28,252 bases of DNA, taken from NCBI GenBank assembly GCA_051453625.1, contig JBOZIK010000001.1, forward strand, positions 25,203,662 through 25,231,913, read 5' to 3'. A program made the position numbers and the translations under genes. Origin of the DNA: Welwitschia mirabilis. Its lineage: Eukaryota > Gnetophyta > Gnetopsida > Welwitschiales. The notes below the pieces were generated by a model that did not search any database, had not been told where the DNA came from, and was given only the letters and a program-made list of their open reading frames with translations. Within the stretch, counting starts at the first letter, position 1. Every line of letters begins with the position of its first letter. This document shows, piece after piece, positions 1 through 12,135 of the stretch.

Positions 1-178
1 ATATAATCTAATATCTCAATATTATCATCTAATGAATGGTTATTCTTATCCCAATTGTTGAAATGTTAAGTTGTGTTATTATTGTCTCCCTTTTGCTTAT
101 CTCCTAATGAATAGGATGTTGAAGTTTAATCCACAATGTCATTTTTAAGTTGAAAGCAATAATCATCATCATTTGATT

Positions 179-520
179 TTAAGTTTTCTTCATTTTTCTC
201 AAGGTATGATGAAGTAAGAAGTTGTAAGGATGTTGTATTGTAAAAGATCCTTGAATATGTAATAGTTTTTGTTGCAAGGTTTTAACTAATTTTTCTAGAT
301 TCTTGTTTGTGTTTTCTTGGTTCTTCTTTATTTCATCAATATTTGTTTTTAATGGATCATTTTCTTCTTCATAGTAGGTCATGGGAGATGGTTCCTCTTC
401 ATAGTAATGCATGGAATATGGTTGGAATTAATAAAAGGGATTGTAAAAAGTTTGTCTAAATGAGGTAGAATCCCTAAAATAGAGGAAATCTTCATCATCA
501 TATCTATATGAGGTTTAAAA
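179..520 (-). pseudogene. Decayed retrotransposon gag-like fragment
   Basis: Reading the minus strand from about 520 down to 179 gives one frame with a single in-frame TAA, just upstream of the ATG at 412. The visible peptide has two Tyr-Tyr-Glu-Glu-Glu blocks (HYYEEEPSP, then TYYEEENDP) followed by a polar, Asn/Lys/Glu-rich heptad-like stretch (IDEIKKNQENTNKNLEKLV) that looks like a short coiled coil. An acidic or aromatic linker followed by a coiled coil is common in plant Ty3/gypsy Gag, between the capsid-like domain and the protease. No zinc knuckle, protease or RT is visible nearby, so the element is truncated. The Gag assignment is an inference from composition; a fragment of a host coiled-coil protein is the alternative. 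Confidence 0.4.
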
Positions 521-787
521 AGAAGAGGAAAAAAATAAGAAGGTTAAAAATAAAAAGGGGTCCAATTTCTATTTTCAACATTATTTTATAATGGTCTCCC
601 TTTTTTAACAAAAGAAGATAACATAATCACAATAAAAGGGAATTTTCTCTCATCTACAATTTTAATTGATCTATCCAAGTCACAATCCAATGAAATCAAT
701 TGACAAAACTGTTAAAAGAGGTACAGTCATAGTAAAATGAAATCAAGCCTACAAATCAAATGACCTATCCAAGCTATAGAGTGTGAC

Positions 788-853
788 AATGATAAAACTA
801 AGAGACACTCCTAATTAGTGAATGATAAAACTAAGAGACACTCCTAAATAGTG
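788..853. repeat. 33-bp tandem duplication (2 copies)
   Basis: The 33-bp unit at 788-820 (starting AATGATAAAACTAAGAGACA) is repeated directly at 821-853 with only one or two changes near its end. This is a recent local duplication with no sign of function. Confidence 0.9.
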
Positions 854-1673
854 AAAACCTACATGCACAAGAAAGAAAATAAAAGTGCTTTATTAAAATT
901 TCTTAACGTGAACGAAGTAACTTTTAACCATATTAAACAATAAAATAATAAATTAGTTAATTTTAAATTTTTTTGAGTAAAACTAATTAATGATCACATC
1001 CTTTTCGTAAATAGTCTTAATTTTTAAAGGAAGGGGAAAAATAGAATTTGAATCACACTAATAAAATTTCCAACTCATTAACCAATTTTGATTACCTCAA
1101 TTATATAACCTCTTTAAGGTAAAGTACCATAAAATATTAACAACCTATTTACATCTAAGACTTAATAAATTTTAAAATTTTATTAAACCTATATGAAATC
1201 CAAGTAAATCTTTTCATTGACCTCCAATCTTCACCCAATATACCCTTGATTACAAAGGCATATGTGGGAATCTAAACCTCAATACACCTAACATGTTTCC
1301 CTTTAAAAGAGAGAACTCTCGATATAAGTTGAACTTCACATTTTTGATAGTTCAAAATACACAATAAATTCTAAAAGGCAATGTCAAACTCAACATGGAT
1401 CTCAATTTATGTACATCTTTTCTTACCAATCCCCACCACCACCACTCATTGCCAATAAAATCCTCTTTGGTAAAAATTTATTTTGCTTTATGTTACTCAA
1501 ATAAGATTAATAGAATTATTAACTCTATGATAACAAAAAAACAAAGAAAAGTCATTACACAAGATAAAAGGTTATGTTGGTATAATCAAGCCACATAAAT
1601 CTTGTTTATCATTAACTCCACTTACTGCTATCCACAATCACAAACTAGATATGAGTGGAAGAAAGAAAAAAGT

Positions 1674-1730
1674 AGATCTTACTTCACATCTCCACTTGAT
1701 TTGATTAGAGAGATCTTACTTCACATCTGC
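1674..1730. repeat. Short direct duplication (37-bp period)
   Basis: AGATCTTACTTCACATCT occurs at 1674 and again at 1711 with one intervening segment, so the second copy is partial. It looks like a local slippage or repair duplication. Confidence 0.8.
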
Positions 1731-2372
1731 ACATGCCCATAACAGGAGCTAGATAATGGCTAGCTAACCTACATGTTTGCAAAAATGGTAAAGAGTGCTC
1801 ACCAAAAAACTAAGCAATTTCACATGCGTGCCCCACTAAAATCAGTAATTACTAAAATAATGTGGGCACTATGAAAAAAGATCTAACATAAGTTTTCATA
1901 GTAGTAAGTAGGAGAGATTTAATGGTTTAATCATAAGAATAGAAAGATGAGAAATGCCTAAAGATGGAGATCTAAAGACGCCAATAAGATGAATGTTAAA
2001 GCAACCCCAATTAGTACAGAACAGAGTTAAAAACGTATTCTTTGCAGTTTGCCTCTACATCTTACACATCAGAAGACTAAGAATGCCATCCAAAGTAATA
2101 CCAAATCACTGCAAACATTAGATTGTAGCTATTTTCCTAAATGAAAGAAATGGAAAGAATTAATACCTTTGCAAATAGCAAAATCTAAATCACTAATTCA
2201 CCTAGGACTTCCACTCCTAGCCTTCCCTATACGTATAACAACTTTCTCCCATTTCCACTAAAACAATCGTGGACGAAATCCTGAAATACCAAGAGATAAC
2301 TTATAGTAACTTCATTGCCATTTGTAATGGTTTAGTGGATGTGAGTACGAGGATGGGAAGCACAGGCCACCA

Positions 2373-2380
2373 TATAAATA
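2373..2380 (+). promoter_or_regulatory. Candidate TATA box (plus strand)
   Basis: TATAAATA, a perfect plant TATA consensus, sits inside a small dyad (CCAC...GTGG). It is followed by a pyrimidine-rich leader (about 2400-2450) and a GC-richer stretch whose first ATGs are at 2526 and 2536. A possible splice donor (CTGTGG/GTAATT) lies just after them. No downstream coding exon was recognised, so this is a promoter candidate only. Confidence 0.35.
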
Positions 2381-3640
2381 GTGGTAATGCAGATGAAAAA
2401 CTAACACCTTTCTTTCTACCTTTAATCCATCCCTAAACAATCCGCTTCTTCATTGTGCCACTCTGTACGAGCCTCGGTGCCTCCTCCGCTCTCTGAAATT
2501 CCGCGCCTTGGATCCGGTTGAACAAATGCACCCACATGGCTCGTCTGTGGGTAATTCCTCACCCTTCCTTTTATGTTTTAATTTACAACTCCTAAATCTC
2601 TGTGGTCGGCGATGATTATAAGCTGTTAATCTACGCATCGTATTAGATTTTAACAGCAAAATATATCAAGAGTAGTAACCACAAACGATCGATGCAGATT
2701 AAGTTCTCTTAACTTGCAACAGTAATTCATTTATAAACTAAAACTTCACGGAGTCTGCATCACTTGATAAAACCTGGAGGCATAGCCTCTGCATCAGTTT
2801 ATTAGACGCCTCAGATTTTCGCAGACTGCGTTTGTGAAACCCTCCGTAGACACCTGAAACAGCATTTTCTCCGCTCGCTTTATCCCAAGAGCTCGAAGGA
2901 GCTGTTGCTTTAGTCTCATGTGGTGGTCATTAGAACCGTCGATTCAGGCTTCGATCCTCAAGCACAATGACTGAAAAACTGATGATACACTTGCATGAAA
3001 CATCTTTGATAAAATAACTCGGTCCCTAGTGATTTAGGTTGTGCAAGGGAACAATCCTTTGTTGATACGGGAACGAAGATCTAATCAGAGGCGCGTGCAC
3101 AAATCGTCCTCTTTTGGTCAGCGATGCTTCCCACTGCTCTACCATTTACTCGAAAATAAACAAAGCGTTTCTAAAGTCTTCCCAAAAATCAAGTGTGCAA
3201 ATGTAAGATATATGTAAATTTCTTCACTATTGAACGTTTTTGCCGAAGCTAATGGGAGTTTCCAACGTAAAGGATTTAAAAAATCGTGCCTTCCCTGCTC
3301 TCAAAAATTGTGGCCAGAACCAACACGCCATCCATTCTCAAGCCCTAATTGAAGCACTCCAAAACGAAAAAAAAAAGAAGAGACTTTAAAAGGCTTCACA
3401 CTCTAGGAGAACCAGAACTAGATTCTTAATACTGCAGCAGTGTTCAGAACGACCCGACATCGTTGTTCATCACCTTTAAACACGAAATTTTCCGTCCAGT
3501 GATAAATTGCGAACCCAATTTATCTGAGCGTTATTCAGCGTATTAAGCCAGTTTGACCAATGATGGGCAAAACTGGCAGGCACCCCATATATATCAATCT
3601 ACGAGCTAATCACAATACCAATGCACAGTTGTTTTGGATT
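2381..3640. other. Unexplained gene-like, higher-GC block
   Basis: The composition is closer to the HSP90 exons than to the surrounding repeats, and I see no transposon domain. Short open frames with protein-like codon content exist on the minus strand: 2794-2919 (41 aa, starts MRLKQQLLRA) and 3026-3145 (39 aa, starts MVEQWEASLTK). The leader after the TATA box at 2373 lies on the plus strand. None has a recognisable domain, and the two minus frames do not join without splicing. The block could be a non-coding transcript, a gene with small exons, or the remnant of a neighbouring gene. Confidence 0.4.
3547..3577. repeat. Short inverted repeat (8-bp stem)
   Basis: GCCAGTTT (3547-3554) and AAACTGGC (3570-3577) are perfect inverted copies around a 15-nt loop. 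They lie in the spacer downstream of the HSP90 3' UTR, next to a CATATATATC stretch. The function is unknown. Confidence 0.6.
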
Positions 3641-3789
3641 GTGTTTTGTTCATCTTTCCTACATTATCGCTTTACTAAGTAAACAGGTCAATCCCTCCTT
3701 TACAGAATTAGACACAGATATTGAGATACGGCCAAATAAACAAAAAAACAGAAAAATATACTGCAACAGGATCAGTCCTTTTGCAAAGT

Positions 3790-3992
3790 GAGCAATTCAA
3801 ACATACAACAAACTAAGATAAGCAGCTCACAAGCTGATTACAGCACTACACCAAAGTCTTACCACACTATTTAAAATGCAGAAATCCATTGAGTAGCAAG
3901 TAGCAACAGCATTCGAGAAAACTAAAGCAGAAGAGGTTAAACGACACACGAAAGCACGACATGCAGAAAACGAATCCAATGAAGCAACTCAC
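3790..3992 (-). other. HSP90 3' untranslated region (approximate end)
   Basis: After the TAA at 3993-3995 the minus strand is T/G-rich, as plant 3' UTRs are. A TTTGTTGTATGTTTGAA stretch near 3800 resembles a plant far-upstream polyadenylation element. No canonical AATAAA is seen, which is common in plants. The end at about 3790 is an estimate. Confidence 0.45.
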
Positions 3993-6655
<2,663 letters not shown>

Positions 6656-6679
6656 CACGCAGGAAAGGAAATGGAAGGG

Positions 6680-6686
6680 TTTTATA
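6680..6686 (-). promoter_or_regulatory. TATA box of HSP90
   Basis: On the minus strand this reads TATAAAA (context TTCCTATAAAACCC). It is about 140 bp upstream of the start codon and directly downstream of the first heat shock element. Confidence 0.8.
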
Positions 6687-6701
6687 GGAAGACGGTAAAG
6701 G

Positions 6702-6714
6702 GTCTAGAACTTTC
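6702..6714 (-). promoter_or_regulatory. Heat shock element 1 (TATA-proximal)
   Basis: The minus strand reads GAAAGTTCTAGAC: three contiguous alternating 5-bp units (GAA, TTC, GAc) with one mismatch. It lies about 16 bp upstream of the TATA box, the typical position for strongly heat-inducible plant promoters. Confidence 0.8.
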
Positions 6715-6752
6715 CTCAGAGAAATCCCAGCGGCGAAGAAACTAGACGAACT

Positions 6753-6770
6753 GTCTGGAAGCTTCACGAC
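6753..6770. promoter_or_regulatory. Heat shock element 2
   Basis: The plus strand reads gTCtgGAAgcTTCacGAc: four alternating units, with the two central ones (GAAGCTTC) perfect. HSF trimers are known to bind three or more such units. Confidence 0.8.
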
Positions 6771-6800
6771 TTATGCGCTCAGGCTTCTCTATATGCAGGC

Positions 6801-6818
6801 TTCTGGAGGGTTCCTGAC
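6801..6818. promoter_or_regulatory. Heat shock element 3 with adjacent ACGT core
   Basis: The plus strand reads TTCtgGAgggTTCctGAc: four alternating units with two mismatches. The overlapping TGACGTG at 6815-6821 contains an ACGT core of the bZIP/ABRE type, so a second stress input is possible but unproven. Confidence 0.65.
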
Positions 6819-6859
6819 GTGCCCCGTGTTTTTGCTTCCCTTTAGAATTTTATTTGACG

Positions 6860-7324
6860 CGCTCTTGGCCGTATTTAGCCAATTTTGATGTCATTCTACA
6901 TTCAAATAAAAATCAAAATGTAGTCCTGTTGTTATTGTAACGTACACGCTTTTAATAGGATAAATTTCTTGTGTAGCGAAATCTAAGGGTCCAAGGTAAG
7001 ATATTGTGAAAAGAAGGGGAAAAAAGAAAGAAGTATAAATATTTTAGTATTTGTTTAAGGATAAATCTTTATGACAGAAGTTTTCTTATATCTTTGTGGT
7101 TGTGAGTTTGATTCTTGAAGAAATCTTTCAACAAAAAAAAAATGATAATAATATTTTAATATTTGTCAATACATTAATACGAGAGGAAGGCAAATTTGCA
7201 TATCCCAATGCAAATAATATTGGAGTGATTGAAGGGAAACGACTCCACAAAACAAACAAAGTCTGTTCGATGTAGCTTTCCTCAATGTTAATAATAGTGT
7301 AGCAACTAAGGCATTAATGTTCTA
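6860..7324 (+). other. AT-rich sequence, possible LTR remnant
   Basis: Composition falls abruptly to AT-rich upstream of the HSP90 promoter. The segment ends just before a PBS-like motif at 7325, so it may be the decayed LTR of the copia-like remnant that follows. No second LTR copy was found to confirm this. Confidence 0.25.
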
Positions 7325-7334
7325 TGGTATCAGC
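7325..7334 (+). other. Possible retrotransposon primer binding site
   Basis: TGGTATCAGC matches the first nine bases of TGGTATCAGAGC, the initiator tRNA-Met primer binding site of many plant copia elements. A gag-like fragment follows about 60 bp downstream in the same orientation. Confidence 0.4.
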
Positions 7335-7385
7335 TTTACTAGTTGTTTTGATGTTTTTGAAATAGTGGCAACATGAGAAGATGAA

Positions 7386-7769
7386 AGCTCTAAAGACTTC
7401 TTCTTGCTAGGTTCATTAAAATCAACACTTGCAATCAAAAGGAGGTTGGAAGACATAATCACTCAAGTGGAATTTTGTGCTTGATTTGTAAGCAACGTGG
7501 ACACTACATAAAACTTGAGAGGTGGATGTCTATAAATAATTTTATTGACGTAAGTTTTATTTTAAAAATGGTCAAAAGCCCTAAAGATTTCTTCTCCCTA
7601 GGTTCATTAAAATTATCATTTGAAATTAAAAGGAGGTTGAAAAATACAGCTATTCAAGTGGAATTGTGTGCTTAATCTGTGAGAAGCTTGAGCATTGCAT
7701 AATGCTTGAGAAGGTGGGCGTCTATAAATAATTTAATTAGCTTAAGTTTTATTTTAAGAAGGGCTTCTC
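7386..7769 (+). pseudogene. Tandemly duplicated copia-like gag zinc-knuckle segment
   Basis: Two direct copies with a period of about 191 bp (7386-7576 and 7577-7769) have diverged by roughly a fifth. Each encodes a zinc-knuckle-like motif: CLICKQRGHYIKLE in copy 1 and CLICEKLEHCIMLE in copy 2. These keep Cys-x2-Cys-x4-His, but the last Cys of the CCHC knuckle is replaced by Glu in both. The preceding residues (basic, then SSGIL) fit the linker before a copia Gag knuckle. Short flanking frames carry stops. The PBS-like site at 7325 supports an LTR-element origin. The loss of the last Cys in both copies suggests that this change came before the duplication. Confidence 0.4.
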
Positions 7770-7961
7770 CTATCGAGAATTTTGCTATTTTGCCTCTAGA
7801 TAAGTAATAATGTATGATCACTATGAATTATCCAAGGACTACCCCTTTTGATACTTAGAAAGGAATATAGTAAATTTTGGTACAAAAGACACACTTTTCA
7901 TCTATGAAGATCTTAATTCCTAAGTTGCTTCATAATACGTATAAGTGTTTACTTAGCAAAA

Positions 7962-8263
7962 TAGAGTTGGTGAATTAGAAAGCAACAACAATTTATAGAA
8001 TAGGCTCTCCCAAGATGACTCCACTAATAGAATCAGATATAAATTCTTGAATGGGCAAAATAGAGTTNNNNNNNNNNNNNNNNNNNNNNNNNNNNNNNNN
8101 NNNNNNNNNNNNNNNNNNNNNNNNNNNNNNNNNNNNNNNNNNNNNNNNNNNNNNNNNNNNNNNNNNNTAGAGTTGATGGATTAGAAAGAACAACGATTTA
8201 TGAAAGAGGCTCTCACACGATGACACCACCTACAAAATGGAATAATAACTTCTTGAATGGACA
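7962..8263 (+). repeat. About 99-bp duplicated LINE endonuclease segment flanking a gap
   Basis: The unit at 7962-8060 is followed by the first 7 bp of a second unit (TAGAGTT, 8061-8067). The N gap comes next, and the sequence resumes at 8168 with TAGAGTT and a related unit of roughly 75% identity. This is either a real tandem duplication or two paralogous LINE copies joined by the assembler. Confidence 0.7.
8068..8167. other. Assembly gap (100 N)
   Basis: Exactly 100 N, a conventional placeholder for a gap of unknown size. Confidence 0.99.
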
Positions 8264-10015
8264 ACAACTCTAGATATAACTATATGCGATTATTTAGCTA
8301 AATTCCAAGGATCTAAGGCTTTTACCTTCATGAGGCACCAAAGTAACCCATGTATTGATATTTTTTTAACTAACCGTCAAAGCATCTAGTTCATTTATCA
8401 TTTCAAGATAGAAAGGAAATGGTAGAACCCTATCATTGACATCTAGGTTTCAAGATCCATAACTATGTTAAATGTACTAGTAAGAAAGGAAAATGTACTC
8501 TTCCTAAAATAACTCTTAAACTTAAAAGCTCAATTCGTAGAGGTACTCCACTATTTATAGAACTCCAAAGAGAATAATACTACTTTACCTCAAGTGTTGT
8601 TTTAGGCTGTAAAACAAGTCATTCTTTGACAAAAGCATACTCACATTAATCAATGGTTTGATGAGTATTATAGGCAAGCCCATCTTGACACCATAATTAC
8701 AATTAAGAAAGAAAAAGATAAGGCTCTCAAGAGGTGTAAGAAACTAATTAGATATAAGAAAAAAAATTATTTCATCAGAGGCCAACAAGAGATTTTTCTT
8801 TCATGATCAGAAAAAGTCAAAAAGGTTTCTAAAGGCTACTTGAAGTTACAACATTTCCAAATGCTTCTTTTTCTTTTTAGAAGGTTGTACCTTTTTTAGG
8901 AAATTGTTCAATAAAAAAGATGACAATTAGACTCCCTTAAAATCCATACCATCATTTGTAAGTTTCTAAAGAGGAAATTATTAAAGGCCTAAATAGGTTA
9001 GCCAAAGGAAAGCTTCGAGTTTTAAGGATCTAGACAAGAAATTAATTAAATGGATGAAGATATCAACCATAAGGAAATTTGCAAATTAATCAATGAAAGT
9101 ATTACATAAGATCTCGATAAAAAATAACAAACTAGTAGAGTTGTTATTCTATATAAAAAAGGTGATAAGTCTAATTAAAATAACTATAGAATAATTGCAA
9201 TTAATAATATTGTTGTCAATTTGCTAGGTATTCTCCTTAAAAAGAAAGTTAGCAATTGGATAAAAAAACTAAAGTAAGAGTAAGAACACAAGAAAGTTTC
9301 AAGGAAAGCCACTCCACTATTGACCACCTCATTATCCTAAAACACTGAATGAAACTTGCAAGGAGACCTTACAAAAAGATTTTTGTTTACTCGTAGATGT
9401 TTTATAAGATTTAGATTCCATCATTCAAAAGAATCTTTGAATATAGTTAGATGATATTAGAACTCCACATGATGTAATTAAAACCATTTATAATCTTTAT
9501 GGGTAGGTCTTTCTTAAAGTTATAGACATTAATTCTAATTAAATAGTCATGTTTTCTGGTAAAACTAGGGTAAAGCAAAGTTCTACTTTATCCTCTACCT
9601 TCTTTAAAAATTTCATAGATGAAATAAAATAGTGGTTTAATAAAGTTTAACATAAAATGCTATTAAAGAAGATGAACATTCTATTCTCTTACTCTTATAT
9701 GTAGATGATGCCACTTTGTTTTATACTCTAAAAAGAGGCATGTATAATATGTTACAAAGTTTAAAACATTTCTATAGCTTCTTAAAATTAAAACTTAATG
9801 TTCAAAAGGCTAGATGATGATTTAAAGCACTTAAACACTAGGTATGATAATTCAGTAACTAGAAGATAGAGATAAGCTCTTTTCATTATTTAGATCTCGA
9901 ATATACATCCAAGTCTAAGTGGAGTGAATGTATCCAAAAAAAAGTTACTATAGGTGTGAAAAAATTTTATGTTTTAAAGTTAGTATTAAATCTTAGGTAT
10001 TTTGATGTAGGACTA

Positions 10016-10497
10016 AAATAACAAAAACCTCAAGAAGACTTTTGGAATTGTGCACCTAGAGAGGAATAGAAAAGAAAGAAGAAATATGCATGAGATAAAG
10101 GATTAAAGGTAATAAAATATTTACTTTACATTAACTTTATAGAAAAATGATCTTATAAACTAAAATAAAATCTAATAGAGATTTTATGCTCTTTTTAATA
10201 GTAGCTTCTAAAAGCCTTACCCTAGCTTCTACCACTTTGATTACTTCCATGCTTAGTAGCCTTCAAGAGAAAATATAAGTACACTAAGGTCTTAAATAAA
10301 GAATCTTCTCCTCAAGTTCCCAACAAAGATCTCCTCTTAAGATCCTAACTCTAAGATCTCTCATTTGATGGAGAGTTAACACAATGAAATTCCAAGAATA
10401 CTTTTGAGATTATATTTCTAAAGAGGAATAGAAAATACTAAAAAAATATGTAGGAAATAGTGTATGAAAGGGATCACTTTATATTGTTGAACAATAA
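10016..10497. other. Spacer between LINE and LTR element
   Basis: AT-rich with no coding signal. The stretch AGAGGAATAGAAAA occurs near 10060 and 10420 in similar surroundings, a weak hint of an old short insertion with direct ends. Nothing firmer is visible. Confidence 0.4.
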
Positions 10498-11255
10498 TGT
10501 TGCGGTGCGAATTTATGCAATCTTAAAGTCCTTAGGTAAACCTGTAAATCATATAACTTGCAAAAAGACACACGCTAGTATAGACGGGAGTTCACCTGAA
10601 TGTCGTAATCCCAACGGAGGCACTAGGCTCAGAGTTAGAGAATTGATTTCCAAAGGTAGTTTTTGGTATTTTATCTTTTACTTAACTGAAAGTAAATAGT
10701 AAAGTAAATGCAATGCAAGACTAATGAAGATGCAATGTAAGTGAATGGAAATGGAAATGAGATTCTACTTAGATCCAAATCCTTCTATCATAAGGACTAT
10801 CTTCTAGACTTTCTGTCACAAAGACTATCTTTTCTATAATTTACATCAATCAAGAAGAGCATCTACTATTTCTTAATTAACATAAACCATTAGATCTACT
10901 AAGTAAAATATGCAATATGGAATATGACTAAAATAAAAATGCAATGCAAACCTATTACTAACCAAGGTCAAACAAAGGTTTCCCTCATGATTTAAATAAA
11001 TCATAGAATTATCACTTAACTATGATCAACTTAAAGTATAAGGGACATTCACAGAATGGGAATGAAAGAGTATTTGTATTAATAAAAAGAACATTACATC
11101 CACTTACAATAGAATAACAGCTTCTCGATGGAAGAGACATAGCCTAACACCAAGGAAACTGCTTTCTGTAGCTACTGGATGGACCTCCTACCTTCAAGCT
11201 TCTGTCACAAGTATATCAAGAATAAAAAATGGTTGGAATTGAAAGAGGGAAGGGG

Positions 11256-11263
11256 TATTTATA
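11256..11263 (-). promoter_or_regulatory. LTR TATA box (copy 1)
   Basis: The minus strand reads TATAAATA followed by CCCC. It is conserved at the equivalent place in the other two copies. Confidence 0.55.
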
Positions 11264-11375
11264 ATTTTATAATAAACCATAATCATAAACGTTCATTAAG
11301 TGAACCCTAGCCAACCACATGGGGCGTTTGATCCCATTTACAACAGTATCTATTGTGGATATGTAAAATTAGCTA

Positions 11376-11728
11376 TTGTCCTATTAGTCGTCCATACAAT
11401 AGTGGGGACAACACTATCTTCTTACCTTGGGTTGTCTGCCTATGTGATACCATTAGCTCTATGGGTTGTGATCGCATGTTACTCATGTTGTTGTTCTCTT
11501 GGTCATCCACAAGACATAAGAGATAACACCTTGAACTATGTGCCCCTATGCTGTCGTCAGCCATGTATGTTTTCCTTGCATACATTGTCCTTTATGTCAT
11601 CCAGACGACCAAGGGGATGATGCCCTACCATCATGTGATGTTTTTCAAGTGTTGCACATGAGGTATTCCTATGTATCTATTTTTATGAGCTGTCATCCCC
11701 TCTGTCATGGGGACAATAGTGGGGACGA
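11376..11728. repeat. Four 36-bp dyad modules in LTR copy 1
   Basis: Modules run 11376-11411, 11491-11526, 11585-11620 and 11693-11728. Each starts at a TCGTCC-like arm and ends at a GGACGA-like arm, exactly 36 bp, with spacings of 115, 94 and 108 bp. Module 1 folds as TTGTCC-TATT, 12-nt loop, AATA, 4-nt bulge, GGACAA. Module 2 has decayed in this copy. Confidence 0.8.
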
Positions 11729-12035
11729 CACTCTTTTCAAGCTCCTCAAGTAGCGAAAATTGGTCTTCTTCATCTTTAGTTGTCTTTTATTATGCTAAGT
11801 ATTAGATCATACCTGAAATTCCTCCAATTATACTAAGAATTACATGTTTTCATGATCATCTTGTCATCTCTCCATAATTAGCAGAATTGCCTCTAAACCT
11901 ATATAAATGTCCTACAAAAGTACTTCAAATACACCATCAAATTCCTACAAATTGGCATCACAACACTTGTTATTTATCTATGTGATATGTTTTATGAGCT
12001 TATTTTATAATTTTCTAATTTATCTTTTAAAAAAT

Positions 12036-12135
12036 NNNNNNNNNNNNNNNNNNNNNNNNNNNNNNNNNNNNNNNNNNNNNNNNNNNNNNNNNNNNNNNNN
12101 NNNNNNNNNNNNNNNNNNNNNNNNNNNNNNNNNNN
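12036..12135. other. Assembly gap (100 N)
   Basis: Exactly 100 N. The right flank begins inside an LTR copy, at the position equivalent to 11107 of copy 1. Confidence 0.99.

Larger units (their letters stand above)
521..2370. other. AT-rich intergenic spacer, no gene seen
   Basis: Strongly AT-rich sequence with short open frames that have no protein-like composition or family motifs (for example a 67-codon plus-strand frame at 1395-1598). Apart from two short tandem duplications annotated separately I see no gene, RNA or recognisable element here. Positions 1-178 are similar. Confidence 0.6.
7785..10015 (+). pseudogene. LINE (non-LTR retrotransposon) endonuclease-RT pseudogene
   Basis: The remains are readable across frameshifts and many TAA/TAG stops. 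The endonuclease part shows FCYFASR near 7790, then LFIYEDLNS near 7900 at the (G)DFN position, and KAFTFMRHQSNPCIDIFLTN near 8310-8370. The RT part shows VVILYKKGDKSN and YRIIAINN (9130-9215), SHSTIDHLIILKH (9308-9350), a DFxKAFD-like VDVLxDLDSII, RVKQSSTLSSTFFKNFIDEI (GVKQGCPLSPTLF-like, 9570-9630) and LLLYVDDATLFY (catalytic YVDD, 9690-9730). The downstream thumb-like SKWSECIQKKVTIGVKKFY lies at 9910-9970. This is the order in APE-type LINEs. The 5' part is interrupted by a 100-N gap. No poly(A) tail or target-site duplication was identified. Confidence 0.8.
10498..11965 (-). repeat. LTR copy 1 (probable 3' LTR)
   Basis: 1468 bp with termini TGTTG and CAACA. It is homologous over its whole length to 13665-15099. 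It contains a minus-strand TATA box at 11256-11263 and four dyad modules upstream of that box (11376-11728). A plus-strand TATATAAAT near 11900 is the alternative promoter if the element runs the other way. The 182-codon and shorter frames inside these LTRs are not conserved as proteins. Confidence 0.8.

Noticed and set aside
2450-2659. 69-codon minus-strand frame rich in Arg
   Set aside because: No family resemblance. The minus strand here is antisense to the candidate leader after the TATA box at 2373.
2970-3060. C/D box snoRNA (TGATGA near 2980)
   Set aside because: No CTGA D box at a suitable distance and no terminal stem.
3080-3150. tRNA-like sequence on the minus strand (TGGTAGAGCAGTGG with a possible anticodon stem)
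   Set aside because: The anticodon loop would be 8 nt, the D stem does not pair, and the B box (GTTCCCGTATC) does not match GGTTCRANNCC. No acceptor stem closes.
3227-3335. Minus-strand small frame starting ATGGATGGCGTG
   Set aside because: On exact reading it stops after 17 codons.
3420-3480. Plant snRNA upstream sequence element (USE-like ACCCGACATCG)
   Set aside because: Two mismatches to RTCCCACATCG, no TATA box at the fixed distance and no recognisable snRNA downstream.
10460-10699. 79-codon plus-strand frame at the LTR border
   Set aside because: It starts in flanking DNA, runs into LTR sequence, and its homologue at 13665 is not open.
11300-11753. Plus- and minus-strand frames of 70-106 codons in LTR copy 1
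   Set aside because: They are not conserved in frame between the LTR copies; they arise from low stop density in the GC-richer module region.
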